A DNA stretch of 64,000 bases, from NCBI RefSeq assembly GCF_900182815.1, contig NZ_FXUA01000005.1, positions 290,882 to 354,881 of the forward strand, in the 5' to 3' direction. The stretch's first letter is position 1. Every line of letters begins with the position of its first letter. The position numbers and the translations under genes were made by a program. This stretch comes from Algoriphagus winogradskyi (lineage in GTDB: Bacteria; Bacteroidota; Bacteroidia; Cytophagales; Cyclobacteriaceae). Under the pieces are notes generated by a model, which ran no database searches, had not been told where the DNA came from, and worked only from the letters and a program-made list of their open reading frames with translations. This document shows positions 63,901 to 64,000 of the stretch, one piece after another.

Positions 63901-64000
63901 GTTTTGGTAATGTGGTCAAAAATAGTTGGTGACTTTGGTATAAAATTTCATTATAATCTGCGACAGATTTGAAGAGGACGTAAGCTCTGCTGAGGAGCAA

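Overview
The window looks like the chromosome of a gliding-type Bacteroidota, probably order Cytophagales and close to Cyclobacteriaceae/Algoriphagus. This is inferred from gene content: gldK-gldL-gldM-gldN, PorP/SprF, PorW/SprE and PorE-like type IX secretion (T9SS) genes, the Bacteroidota forms of PurM, NusB and leucine dehydrogenase, an ATP synthase operon without atpD/atpC, and promoters of the form TTTG-N19-TAnnTTTG. Most of the window is ordinary, densely packed housekeeping DNA.

Layout. 1-4.2 kb: a cut nusB, leucine dehydrogenase, an ABC half-transporter and a small helical protein. 4.2-12.1 kb: one long minus-strand run of hemW, a DciA-like DUF721 protein, a partner-switching module (SpoIIE-type phosphatase, STAS antagonist, RsbW-like kinase) and two SurA/PpiC-type periplasmic foldases. 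12.2-21.5 kb: a plus-strand run of an Omp85 protein, a DUF4271 membrane protein, hemD, PorP/SprF and gldKLMN. 21.5-28.3 kb (minus): uvrC, a class A penicillin-binding protein and PorW/SprE. 28.5-34.2 kb (plus): the ATP synthase operon. 34.4-37.6 kb: a lipoprotein sulfatase and two unknown proteins. 37.6-39.7 kb: a small accessory island with degenerate repeat modules, an array of six short palindromes and an AT-rich HEPN-type gene. 39.8-51 kb: metabolism and transport (SGNH hydrolase, UbiA-like membrane protein, acyl-CoA dehydrogenase, methyltransferase, AraC regulator, ceramidase-like protein, purM, hemH, CPA2 antiporter with a universal stress protein). 51-54.5 kb: a tandem pair of secreted M14 carboxypeptidase-fold proteins, the first of which has lost its zinc site. 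55-58.4 kb: a secreted protein and an ECF sigma / putative anti-sigma / DUF4252 operon. 58.8-64 kb: tRNA-Phe, a two-gene Fe-S oxidoreductase, a conserved unknown protein and a PorE-like lipoprotein.

How genes work together. T9SS parts occur at three places (15.9-21.5, 25.7-28.3 and 61.9-63.8 kb). Three haem genes (hemW, hemD, hemH) are scattered among envelope genes.

The most interesting non-gene signals are: two nearly identical sigma-54-type promoters, one before gldK and one before the ATP synthase operon; the HEPN/palindrome island; two inverted-repeat-bounded MITE-like elements; and eight perfect copies of a heptamer upstream of a DUF4252 gene. The best candidates for something undescribed are the HEPN gene, the dead/live M14 pair and the partner-switching-plus-foldase gene run. 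No searches or computations were run; homology statements rest on recognised motifs.
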